Positions 17,811 through 24,450 of a stretch of DNA of 64,000 nucleotides are shown here, piece by piece. A program made the position numbers and the translations under genes. The notes below the pieces were generated by a model. The model saw nothing but the letters and a program-made list of their open reading frames with translations, was not told where the DNA came from and made no database searches. Source of the stretch: AP-15 sp963781215. Its GTDB lineage: Bacteria > Pseudomonadota > Alphaproteobacteria > ATCC43930 > CGMCC-115725. Within the stretch, counting starts at the first letter, position 1. Every line of letters begins with the position of its first letter. The DNA is taken from NCBI GenBank assembly GCA_963781215.1, contig CAWAFE010000021.1:62001-126000 (forward strand), in the 5' to 3' direction.

Positions 17811-17890
17811 CCTCGGTTTCGGGCACAGATTCCCGCGCAGCGCGTAGTTAAGCGGCACCGCCAAGACCCAGCACGGCGGCCATCAGCACA

Positions 17891-19132
17891 ATGTCCTGGT
17901 CGGGGATGCTGGCGCCCTTTCGGGTATGCAGCTTTCGCTATCAATTTCCAGCTGATCTGCTGACCTCCTGGGGCGCCGAGATGGAGAATCTGGTGCTCGG
18001 CTGGTACATCCTGGTCGAGACCGGCTCGGTGCTGTTGCTGACCCTGTTCTGGGCGTTGCAGTATCTCGGCACCCTACTGGCGCCGATGTTCGGCATGGCC
18101 GGCGACCGTCTCGGCCACCGGCGCGTGCTCTCGCTGATGCGGGCGACCTACGGCATGCTGGCGCTGGCGATGATGGCGCTGGCCTTTTCCGGCGGACTGC
18201 GCCCGGTCCACGCCTTCGTTATCGCCACGCTGTCGGGCCTCGTTCGGACCTCGGACCAGGCGATGCGCAACGCGCTCGTCGCCGCCACGATCCCGGCCGA
18301 CCGGCTGGTCGCAGCGATGGGGGTCTCGCGCGCGACCGCGGATTCGGCGCGCATCGCCGGCTCGCTCGCCGGCGCCGGGTTGTTCGCAGCCTTCGGCATG
18401 GGGCCGGTCTATCTGGCGATCGCCGTTTTCTATGTCGTCGGATACGGGTTGACCCTGGGGGTCGCCCGCGCCGGGCCGCGGCCGCTTCCCCCGGGCGCGC
18501 CCCGCCTTTCGCTGTGGCGCGACGTGAGGGAGGGCCTCGCCTACGTCTGGGACGCGCCCGCCTCGCTGGCGGCGATGTGGCTCGCTTTCCTGGTGAATTT
18601 GACGGCGTTCCCGCTGACCAGCGGGCTTCTCCCCTATGTCGCGAAGGACATCTACCATATCGATCAGACCGGACTCGGCACCCTGGTCGCGAGCTTCGCC
18701 CTGGGCTCCTTCTTCGGCTCGATCGCGATCAGCCTCGCCGGCCGCATGATCCGCCCGGCGCGGATGATGGTCGTCTTTGCCATCGCCTGGTACGTGCTGC
18801 TGCTGGTGTTCGCGCATATGCCGGGCCCGTCGGCCGGGCGGGTGGCGCTCGTTCTCGCCGGCTTTGTCCAGAGCCTCAGCCTGGTGCCGATGTCGGTCCT
18901 GCTGCTGAACAGCGCAGGCGAGCGGTTTCGCGGTCGGGTGATGGGTGTGCGCATGCTGGCAATCTATGGCGTGCCGCTCGGCCTGCTCGCCGCGGGCGGG
19001 CTGATCGACCAGTTCGGCTTTACCTTGACGGCCTCGATTTATTGCATCATCGGCGCGGCGCTGACCCTGATGATCGCCTTGCGCTGGCGAGCTGATTTGT
19101 GGCCGCTCGAGGCGCCGGCGAATGCGCGATGA
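17891..19132 (+). CDS. MFS transporter
   Basis: This 413-residue inner-membrane protein has about 11-12 hydrophobic segments. The motif-A loop between helices 2 and 3 reads GDRLGHRRVL, and the second half repeats the pattern with a shorter loop. It resembles the enterobactin-exporter-like (MFS_3) group in layout, so export is a possibility. The N-terminal helix is short compared with typical members, and an alternative upstream start cannot be excluded. It follows DUF4242 by 80 bases and precedes a Tat-exported amidohydrolase by 19 bases. Confidence 0.82.
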   Translation: MSWSGMLAPFRVCSFRYQFPADLLTSWGAEMENLVLGWYILVETGSVLLLTLFWALQYLGTLLAPMFGMAGDRLGHRRVLSLMRATYGMLALAMMALAFSGGLRPVHAFVIATLSGLVRTSDQAMRNALVAATIPADRLVAAMGVSRATADSARIAGSLAGAGLFAAFGMGPVYLAIAVFYVVGYGLTLGVARAGPRPLPPGAPRLSLWRDVREGLAYVWDAPASLAAMWLAFLVNLTAFPLTSGLLPYVAKDIYHIDQTGLGTLVASFALGSFFGSIAISLAGRMIRPARMMVVFAIAWYVLLLVFAHMPGPSAGRVALVLAGFVQSLSLVPMSVLLLNSAGERFRGRVMGVRMLAIYGVPLGLLAAGGLIDQFGFTLTASIYCIIGAALTLMIALRWRADLWPLEAPANAR

Positions 19133-19151
19133 ACCCAGAGAGGAGAGCGAA

Positions 19152-20207
19152 ATGGCGACCCGCAGAGACCTCCTCGGCACCGCCGCCGGCGCCATTGCCG
19201 GCATCGCCTTTGTCGGCTGCGGGCTGATCGGCGCGGCCTCGGCGCAAGCCCCGCGGCGGCGCGAGGTCGTCGTCGACGGGCGGCGGGTCAAGATTGTGGA
19301 TGTCCACGCCCATTGCGCGGTGCCCGAGGCGATGGCGCTGATGGGACGGCAGGTCTCTCCCGAGGCGCTGCTCGTGTCGCAGGACCGCCTGGGTGCGATG
19401 GACGCGCAGGGCATCGATGTCGAGGCGCTCAGCATCAACCCCTATTGGTACAAGGCCGAGCGCGACCTCGCGGCGAAGATCATCGCGCTCCAGAACGAAA
19501 AGCTCGCCGAGATCTGCGGCGCGCATCCCGACCGCTTCGTCGCCTTCGCCACCGTTGCACTGCAATATCCCGACCTCGCTGCCCAACAACTCGAAGACGG
19601 GGTCAAAAAGCTCGGCCTGCGCGGCGCATCGATCGGCGGCAGCGTCGACGGCGAGGAACTGTCGGCGGCGAAATTCCACCCGTTCTGGCAGAAGGCCGAA
19701 GAGCTCGGAATGCTGGTCTTCATCCATCCGCAAGGGAACGCCGAACTCGCCAATAGGCTCAACGGCAATGGCGGGCTCGCCAACACGATCGGCAACCCGC
19801 TCGAAACGACGATCGCGCTGTCACATCTGATCTTCGAGGGAACGCTCGACCATTTTCCGGGGTTGAAGATCTGCGCCGCGCATGGCGGTGGCTATTTGCC
19901 GTCTTATGCGGGCCGCTCGGACGCTGGCTGCGTCACTTTCCCCAACCGATGCACGGTGGCGCTGAAAAAGAAGCCGACCGAATACCTGAAGCAGCTCTAT
20001 TACGACTCGCTGGTGTTCACCCCCGAGGCGCTGCGGCACCTCGCTGCCCAGGTTGGCCCGGCCCAGATCGTCCTCGGCACCGACTACCCCTATCCGTGGA
20101 CGACCACCGCCGTGGACCACATCCTCGCCACGCCGGACCTCACCGAGGCGGAGCGAGCGGCGATGCTCGGCCACACCGCCGCCAGGCTGCTCGGGATCAA
20201 GTCGTAG
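19152..20207 (+). CDS. Tat-exported ACMSD-like amidohydrolase (metal-dependent hydrolase/decarboxylase)
   Basis: This 351-residue protein has a twin-arginine signal peptide (TRRDLLGTAAGAIAGIAF, then a hydrophobic stretch ending AASAQA). The mature part is an amidohydrolase TIM barrel with metal ligands in VDVHAHC (H52, H54), H192 (FIHPQG), H244 (CAAHGGGY) and D311 (GTDYPYPW). This arrangement matches 2-amino-3-carboxymuconate-6-semialdehyde decarboxylase-like enzymes, which are normally cytoplasmic. Export through Tat suggests a folded, metal-loaded enzyme acting in the periplasm. The ATG at 19152 follows AGGAGAG. It is the last of the LLM-DUF4242-MFS set. Confidence 0.83.
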   Translation: MATRRDLLGTAAGAIAGIAFVGCGLIGAASAQAPRRREVVVDGRRVKIVDVHAHCAVPEAMALMGRQVSPEALLVSQDRLGAMDAQGIDVEALSINPYWYKAERDLAAKIIALQNEKLAEICGAHPDRFVAFATVALQYPDLAAQQLEDGVKKLGLRGASIGGSVDGEELSAAKFHPFWQKAEELGMLVFIHPQGNAELANRLNGNGGLANTIGNPLETTIALSHLIFEGTLDHFPGLKICAAHGGGYLPSYAGRSDAGCVTFPNRCTVALKKKPTEYLKQLYYDSLVFTPEALRHLAAQVGPAQIVLGTDYPYPWTTTAVDHILATPDLTEAERAAMLGHTAARLLGIKS

Positions 20208-20245
20208 AGAAGCCGCCTCGGGTCTTCGCCGGATAATTCCTCGGG

Positions 20246-20983
20246 CTATTCCCAGAATGCTTGGACGATGGTGTTGTTGCCGTCGAGGATCAGGCTGAGC
20301 CGGTTCGGGTTGTGGGTGATGCCTCTGATCCCGCGCGACGGGATAATCCAGCGCAGTACCTTGGGCAGATCTTCCTGGCGGACGACGCCCGGCTGACCGG
20401 GCTGCGCCTGGCCGTGTTCGGCGAACTTCTTGCCGATGCAGTCCTTGCAGCTGTCGACATTGATCGACACCTCGGCGTGACCGGGGATCTGGCCGACTTC
20501 AATCGCATTTTCCGAGGCGCGCACGCGGACACCCTTGAACGGGTGGCCCGGCTCCAGCGGGAAGACCGCCGCGATCGGGACGAACCCATCGGCCTTCTGC
20601 GACTGCACCGGCATCGTCGCGATGAATTGCAAGTCGAGAATGTCGTCCGCGGGCTTGCCGACAAAGGTCGGGACCAGCTGCGGATCGCTCCAGCCCTGGG
20701 AGCCGGTCAGACCGGTCACGCGCACGATGTCGAGCTTGGGCTCGGTCACCGTTCGCATAATCTCGACGCTGGTGACATAGAGCACCGGGAGCTCGGTTGC
20801 CGGCGTCAATTCCGTCGGGGTGGCGGGGTTCACCCCCTCTGCTGCTTCCGGAGCGCCGTATTGCGGCGGGGTTCCGCCGACGCTCGGTTGTGCCGGGCTC
20901 TGGGCGAAAACGAGCCCCGCCACTCCCGCCTGCAACACCGCTGCCATGGCAAACACGCCCAACCGGCGGATCATCCTGTTCAT
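20246..20983 (-). CDS. Unrecognised periplasmic protein in the GRR RiPP locus
   Basis: This 245-residue protein has a signal peptide (MIRRLGVFAMAAVLQAGVAG, cut near VFAQS). A Pro/Thr/Ala-rich linker of about 45 residues follows, then a folded region of about 170 residues. The latter contains VTSVEIMRTVTEPKLDIVRV and a CxxC pair in DSCKDCIGKKF. The C-terminal part reads RLSLILDGNNTIVQAFW. The ATG at 20983 has GGAGGACAGG upstream and follows the radical SAM gene by 23 bases, so it belongs to that operon. I do not recognise the family. A role as a receiver, exporter partner or activator of the modified peptide is inference from position. The CxxC might bind metal or cycle redox. Confidence 0.65.
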   Translation of the reverse strand: MNRMIRRLGVFAMAAVLQAGVAGLVFAQSPAQPSVGGTPPQYGAPEAAEGVNPATPTELTPATELPVLYVTSVEIMRTVTEPKLDIVRVTGLTGSQGWSDPQLVPTFVGKPADDILDLQFIATMPVQSQKADGFVPIAAVFPLEPGHPFKGVRVRASENAIEVGQIPGHAEVSINVDSCKDCIGKKFAEHGQAQPGQPGVVRQEDLPKVLRWIIPSRGIRGITHNPNRLSLILDGNNTIVQAFWE

Positions 20984-21006
20984 CCTGTCCTCCGAATCGC
21001 CAGTGG

Positions 21007-22230
21007 TCATCCGTAAGCGCCGGCTCTCTGCGCTCCCATCCGCCCCGGCAGCAGGACCATGCCGGAATCGACCGGCTGGCCCGGCTGAACCCGCTCCAGC
21101 GCATCGAGCACGAGATCGGTCGCCCGCATCCTGGTCATGCGGCAATAGGTGGTTTCGGTGCTGGCAAAGCAGCCGTTCTCGGCGAGCTTGTTGACGGGCT
21201 CGCCGCCGCCGCACACGCTGAAATATTCGCAGCCGTCGCGGCACATCTCGACCCCGGCGGCGATGTCGGCATGCATCCGCAGGAAGGCCGGAGCATTCGG
21301 CATATTCACGAGCGCGTCGCGATTGACATTGCCTACCAGAAAATCGTCATAGCCCCGGTTCTTCAATCCGAGCAGCTCGGGCGAGAAGGTCGATATGTTG
21401 CCGGCCCAATCCATGCTGGTGATGGCGAAGGGCTCGACCAGCTGGTTGCGGAACGGCGCGTCCTTCGGACGGATGACCTGCCGCAGCGCGTGCTCGATCT
21501 CGCGGATAAAGGTGATCCTGCCGGCAGCCTCGGACGACAAGCGCCAGAACTCGCCGAGGAACCGGAAATAGGCGTCTTCCGCATCGGCTGCGCCGAAGGA
21601 TTGCGAGACGTGGCTGCCCTCGGATTCCTCGACGTTGAAGCAGACCTCCTCGATCCCCTCGGCGAGATAGAAGTCGAACATCTCGCGGGGTGCGGCCATG
21701 CTGTCGGTCGACAGCACCGAGATCACGTGGAACGGGACCTGGTGCCGGCGCAACAGCCGGATGCCGGCAATCGTCCGGTCGAAGGTGCCGCGCCCCGACC
21801 GGGTCAACCGCTTCTGGTCGTGAAAGCGCCGGGGCCCGTCGATGCTGACCCCGAGATTGATCGGCACCTCGGCGAAAAAGGCGCACCAAGCCTCGTCGAT
21901 CAAGGTCCCGTTGGTCTGGAACGAATGGGTGATGTGCAATTCCGGCGGCTTCAGGCCCTCGATCACCGCCAGGGCGTCGCGGTAGAATTGGATCGGCAGC
22001 ACCATCGGCTCTCCGGCGTGCCACACCACCGACAGCGTGCCGCTGACCCAGCCCGAGGCGAATACCTGAGAGAACAGGTTGCACAGCGTCTCGCGCGAGA
22101 CGACCGCCTTTGAGTTCCGGTCAGGCAAATAGCAGTATTTGCAGTCGATGTTGCAGAACGGGGTCGGCTGAACGACCAGCAGCTCGATGATCGGCACGGA
22201 GTCGCCTGCTTTCGGACCCGCGTCGCTCAC
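21007..22230 (-). CDS. grrM: GrrM-type radical SAM/SPASM peptide maturase (cyclophane-forming)
   Basis: This 407-residue protein has the radical SAM 4Fe-4S motif C26-x3-C30-x2-C33 (FCNIDCKYC) and the GGEP-like HAGEP motif. A C-terminal SPASM domain has cysteines at 330, 334, 340, 354 and 363. The motif order and size match the GRRM family, which links Trp with a nearby residue in Gly-rich repeat peptides to form three-residue cyclophanes. Its partner precursors with WxN repeats lie directly upstream. The GTG start at 22230 is four bases past the stop of precursor 1. It should act in the cytoplasm on both precursors, which share leader sequence. The exact cross-link is inferred from the family. 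Confidence 0.85.
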   Translation of the reverse strand: MSDAGPKAGDSVPIIELLVVQPTPFCNIDCKYCYLPDRNSKAVVSRETLCNLFSQVFASGWVSGTLSVVWHAGEPMVLPIQFYRDALAVIEGLKPPELHITHSFQTNGTLIDEAWCAFFAEVPINLGVSIDGPRRFHDQKRLTRSGRGTFDRTIAGIRLLRRHQVPFHVISVLSTDSMAAPREMFDFYLAEGIEEVCFNVEESEGSHVSQSFGAADAEDAYFRFLGEFWRLSSEAAGRITFIREIEHALRQVIRPKDAPFRNQLVEPFAITSMDWAGNISTFSPELLGLKNRGYDDFLVGNVNRDALVNMPNAPAFLRMHADIAAGVEMCRDGCEYFSVCGGGEPVNKLAENGCFASTETTYCRMTRMRATDLVLDALERVQPGQPVDSGMVLLPGRMGAQRAGAYG

Positions 22231-22234
22231 CCGT

Positions 22235-22585
22235 TCACCAATTGCGCCACCAATTGTTCCAATTGTTCCAATTGCGCCAATTGTTCCAGTTCGGCCAGCC
22301 CCAGCCCGGGCGGCGCCAGCCCCAGCCGCCGTTGCGCCACCAATTGCCCCAGGCGAGCTTTAGATTGTCGTCTGCGGGCTTTGCCGCTTCGGGACCGAGG
22401 ACGGCGGAAACCGCCTCGCGGATGGCGGCGAGCCGCTCGCCGACCGGGGCGGCCGCGGGCTGCAACGATGCGGGGTGCTCGCTCGCGGCCGAAGGCGCCG
22501 TCGATCCGAGCAGCAGCGATACGCCCGCCGCGCCCGCGGGGAAGATCCCGGTCAGGATATCGAGATACTTCTGCTGCAGCGACAT
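22235..22585 (-). CDS. grrA: GRR-type RiPP precursor peptide 1 (Trp/Asn-rich core)
   Basis: This 116-residue peptide has a leader that opens MSLQQKYLDILTGIFPAGAA with a hydrophobic stretch (GVSLLLG), then ERLAAIREAVSAV. The final 42 residues are almost only Trp, Asn, Arg and Gly, with 8 W-x-N triplets (WGN, WPN, WNN, WRN), ending NWWRNW. The W-x-N triplets are the expected targets of a GrrM-type enzyme. A TATAGA/TTGACC promoter lies just upstream, so precursor 1 and the maturase probably have their own transcript. It shares the leader but not the core with precursor 2. I chose the ATG at 22585, because precursor 2 also begins MSLxQKY. Confidence 0.8.
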   Translation of the reverse strand: MSLQQKYLDILTGIFPAGAAGVSLLLGSTAPSAASEHPASLQPAAAPVGERLAAIREAVSAVLGPEAAKPADDNLKLAWGNWWRNGGWGWRRPGWGWPNWNNWRNWNNWNNWWRNW

Positions 22586-22617
22586 CGGCACCACCCCATC
22601 GAGCGCACGCGCGCCCC

Positions 22618-22647
22618 TCTATAGCAAGAGGCGCTCGACCCGGTCAA
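22618..22647 (-). promoter_or_regulatory. Candidate sigma-70-type promoter upstream of precursor 1 and the maturase
   Basis: On the minus strand, TTGACC (22642-22647) and TATAGA (22618-22623) are separated by 18 bases. The predicted start is about 25 bases before the ATG at 22585. It lies in the 114-base gap between the two precursor genes. Confidence 0.55.
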
Positions 22648-22699
22648 ACCTGCCCGACTTTAGGTTACCGAAAAGTGACCGGAGGCTGCGGCGGCCGGC

Positions 22700-23035
22700 T
22701 CACCAATTGTGCCACCAATTGTTCCAGCCGCCATTGCGCCACCCGCCATTGCGCCACCCGCCATTGCGCCAGCCGCCGTTGCGCCAATTCCACCACGCGA
22801 GCTGCGTCTGGGCTCGCTCCGGGTCGAGGCGGGGTCCGGCGATGTCCGAGACCGCGTCGCGGATGGCCGCCAGGCGATCGGAGACCCGCGTCGAATCGAC
22901 CGTCGCGGGTTGCGCCGCCGCCGGGTGCTGACTGCCGAGGCTCGGCGCCGACGCGCCGAGCAGCAGCGAGATGCCGACCGCCCCACCGGGGATAAAGCTC
23001 GAAAGGATCCTGCCGTATTTTTGTCTCAGGGACAT
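22700..23035 (-). CDS. grrA2: GRR-type RiPP precursor peptide 2 (RNGGW repeats)
   Basis: This 111-residue peptide has a leader (MSLRQKYGRILSSFIPGGAV, then GISLLLGASAPS and DRLAAIRDAVSDI) parallel to that of precursor 1. The core is a tandem array in which each unit gives R-N-G-G-W, then WNNWWHNW at the end. W-R-N appears four times, with WNN, WHN and WWN in addition. The array is encoded by near-identical 15-base units, so copy number could vary. It lies 114 bases upstream of precursor 1. Its own promoter is not obvious in the 68 bases before the start. It is presumably modified by the same maturase. The second symbol is mine. Confidence 0.78.
   Translation of the reverse strand: MSLRQKYGRILSSFIPGGAVGISLLLGASAPSLGSQHPAAAQPATVDSTRVSDRLAAIRDAVSDIAGPRLDPERAQTQLAWWNWRNGGWRNGGWRNGGWRNGGWNNWWHNW
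22728..22787. repeat. Four 15-base tandem repeats coding for RNGGW in precursor 2
   Basis: Four consecutive 15-base units (22728, 22743, 22758, 22773) differ at only a few bases. The forward-strand consensus is CCGCCATTGCGCCAC. They encode the repeated R-N-G-G-W of the precursor core, a minisatellite-like array that could gain or lose units by slippage. Confidence 0.8.
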
Positions 23036-23103
23036 CGAGGCTGCCTGTCGTTGAGAAGATCGCTGCGGATTTTGCGTGCCTTGCTGCAGAAAACCGGTCG
23101 ACC

Positions 23104-23649
23104 TCACACCGTCATCCGTCCCCACGCAGGCGAAAGCGCCGTAATTCGGGCAAAGGCCGGGCAATCGGGCTCGTGCGCGCCGGGGAGATAGCCGATGCTC
23201 ATCAGGAACTCCCCGACGATCTGCCGGCCGGTGAAGCGGAAGGCGCTCCGAAAGAGCCGCGTCCAGTCTTCGACAGGACGCGGGTGATGCGCATCGAGCC
23301 ATAGGGAGAACGACCCGTGCGACCGGCGCAATGCCTGGATGCGCCGCGCATTCTCGATCGCGGCCTCTACTTTTAGGCGGTTGCGCACGATCCCCGGATC
23401 GGCGAGCAGCTTGGCGATCTCGTCCGGGCCAAAATCGGCGACGCGGTCGACCTCGAAATCGGCAAAGGCAGCGCGAAACGCCGCACGCTTCTTCAGGATC
23501 GTCAGCCACGACAACCCTGCCTGGTTGATCTCCAGCACCAGCCGCTCGAACAGTGCGCGCTCATCGTCGGTCGGAAAGCCGTATTCGGTGTCGTGATAGA
23601 GGCCGTGGACCGGGTGGCCGGGCGCCATCCGGCAGTAGGCGGCGCTCAC
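23104..23649 (-). CDS. tag: DNA-3-methyladenine glycosylase I (Tag)
   Basis: This 181-residue enzyme removes 3-methyladenine from DNA. It has the Tag signature HDTEYGFPTDDERALFE and the NQAGLSWLTILKKR active-site stretch, including E40 upstream of it. A zinc-type Cys (C6) and His near the start match a DC pair near the C-terminus. The GTG start at 23649 lies one base after the DUF1467 stop, which implies translational coupling. The position of Tag after DUF1467 is where proS usually sits in related genomes. Confidence 0.88.
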   Translation of the reverse strand: MSAAYCRMAPGHPVHGLYHDTEYGFPTDDERALFERLVLEINQAGLSWLTILKKRAAFRAAFADFEVDRVADFGPDEIAKLLADPGIVRNRLKVEAAIENARRIQALRRSHGSFSLWLDAHHPRPVEDWTRLFRSAFRFTGRQIVGEFLMSIGYLPGAHEPDCPAFARITALSPAWGRMTV

Positions 23650-23650
23650 G

Positions 23651-23887
23651 TCACGAGCCGCGAAAGCTTAACCAAGGCGAGCGCACCAGGGCGTAGATCA
23701 CGAGCCAGATTACCGCCGCGACCAGGGTCGTGACCAAGGCCTTCTTCACCAGAAGCGGCTGCTGCGGCGCGCCGGCGGCATAGCCGGGGTCGTCCGGCTC
23801 GGACGGGGTGACCCACAACGGCAATACGGCGAAGATCGTCACCCACCAGACCAGAACGTAGACGACGATGCCGGTGAACCAGGTCAT
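23651..23887 (-). CDS. DUF1467 small membrane protein
   Basis: This 78-residue inner-membrane protein has two hydrophobic helices flanking a Pro/Gly-rich cytosolic or periplasmic loop (PLWVTPSEPDDPGYAAGAP). That is the DUF1467 pattern found next to methylmalonyl-CoA epimerase in many alphaproteobacteria. No function is established. It follows mce by 24 bases. Confidence 0.78.
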   Translation of the reverse strand: MTWFTGIVVYVLVWWVTIFAVLPLWVTPSEPDDPGYAAGAPQQPLLVKKALVTTLVAAVIWLVIYALVRSPWLSFRGS

Positions 23888-23911
23888 CTGAGGACACTCC
23901 GCGCCGCCGCC

Positions 23912-24316
23912 TCATGCCTCTTCGAGCTCGATCAAGGTGCCGCAAAAGTCCTTCGGGTGCAGGAAGAGGACCGGCTTGTCGTGGGCGCCGAGCCGCGGCT
24001 CGCCGTCGCCCAGCACGCGTGCGCCCTCGGCCCGCAGCAGGTCGCGCGCGGCGATAATGTCGTCGACCTCACAGCAAAGATGGTGCATGCCGCCCAGGGG
24101 GTTGCGGTCGAGAAAGCCCTTCACCGGCGAATCGGGGCCGAGCGGCTCCAAGAGCTCGATCTTGGCGTTCGGAAGTTCGACAAAGACGACCCTGACGCCG
24201 TGAGCCGGCAGCGCCTGCGGTTCCGAGACCCGCGCGCCGAGCGCGTGGCGATAGACGGCGGCCGCGGCATCCAGATCCGGGACGACGATCGCCACGTGGT
24301 TGAGCCTGCCGATCAT
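23912..24316 (-). CDS. mce: Methylmalonyl-CoA epimerase
   Basis: This 134-residue VOC-fold enzyme interconverts (2R)- and (2S)-methylmalonyl-CoA in propionyl-CoA metabolism. Metal ligands appear in LNHVAIVVPDLD, GGMHHLCCEVDD and the terminal LIELEEA. PLGPDSPVKGFLDRNP is typical of the family. The mutase and propionyl-CoA carboxylase are not in the window. Gene position between rnj and DUF1467 matches the alphaproteobacterial order. Confidence 0.88.
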   Translation of the reverse strand: MIGRLNHVAIVVPDLDAAAAVYRHALGARVSEPQALPAHGVRVVFVELPNAKIELLEPLGPDSPVKGFLDRNPLGGMHHLCCEVDDIIAARDLLRAEGARVLGDGEPRLGAHDKPVLFLHPKDFCGTLIELEEA

Positions 24317-24346
24317 CGCCGTTCGGTCTCAGCAGGTTCTCGTCAC

Positions 24347-24417
24347 CCCCGCGAAAGCGGGGGCCCAGGGCGACCGCTCGGGAGCTTGCTCCGCTGGGTT
24401 CCCGCTTTCGCGGGAAC
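24347..24417. repeat. Paired REP-like hairpins in the rnj-mce spacer
   Basis: Two perfect 7-base-stem hairpins, CCCCCGC-GAAA-GCGGGGG (24347-24364) and TTCCCGC-TTTC-GCGGGAA (24400-24417), stand 35 bases apart. They form a palindromic element of a type known to be dispersed in alphaproteobacterial genomes. Between rnj and mce it may stabilise or end the rnj transcript. Confidence 0.75.
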
Positions 24418-24450
24418 GACGGATACGCAGCTGATATTGACGAGACATCT

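Noticed and set aside
22236..22790. CRISPR-like short repeats
   Set aside because: Units are contiguous 9- and 15-base repeats without spacers, and they code for the Trp/Asn/Gly cores of RiPP precursors.
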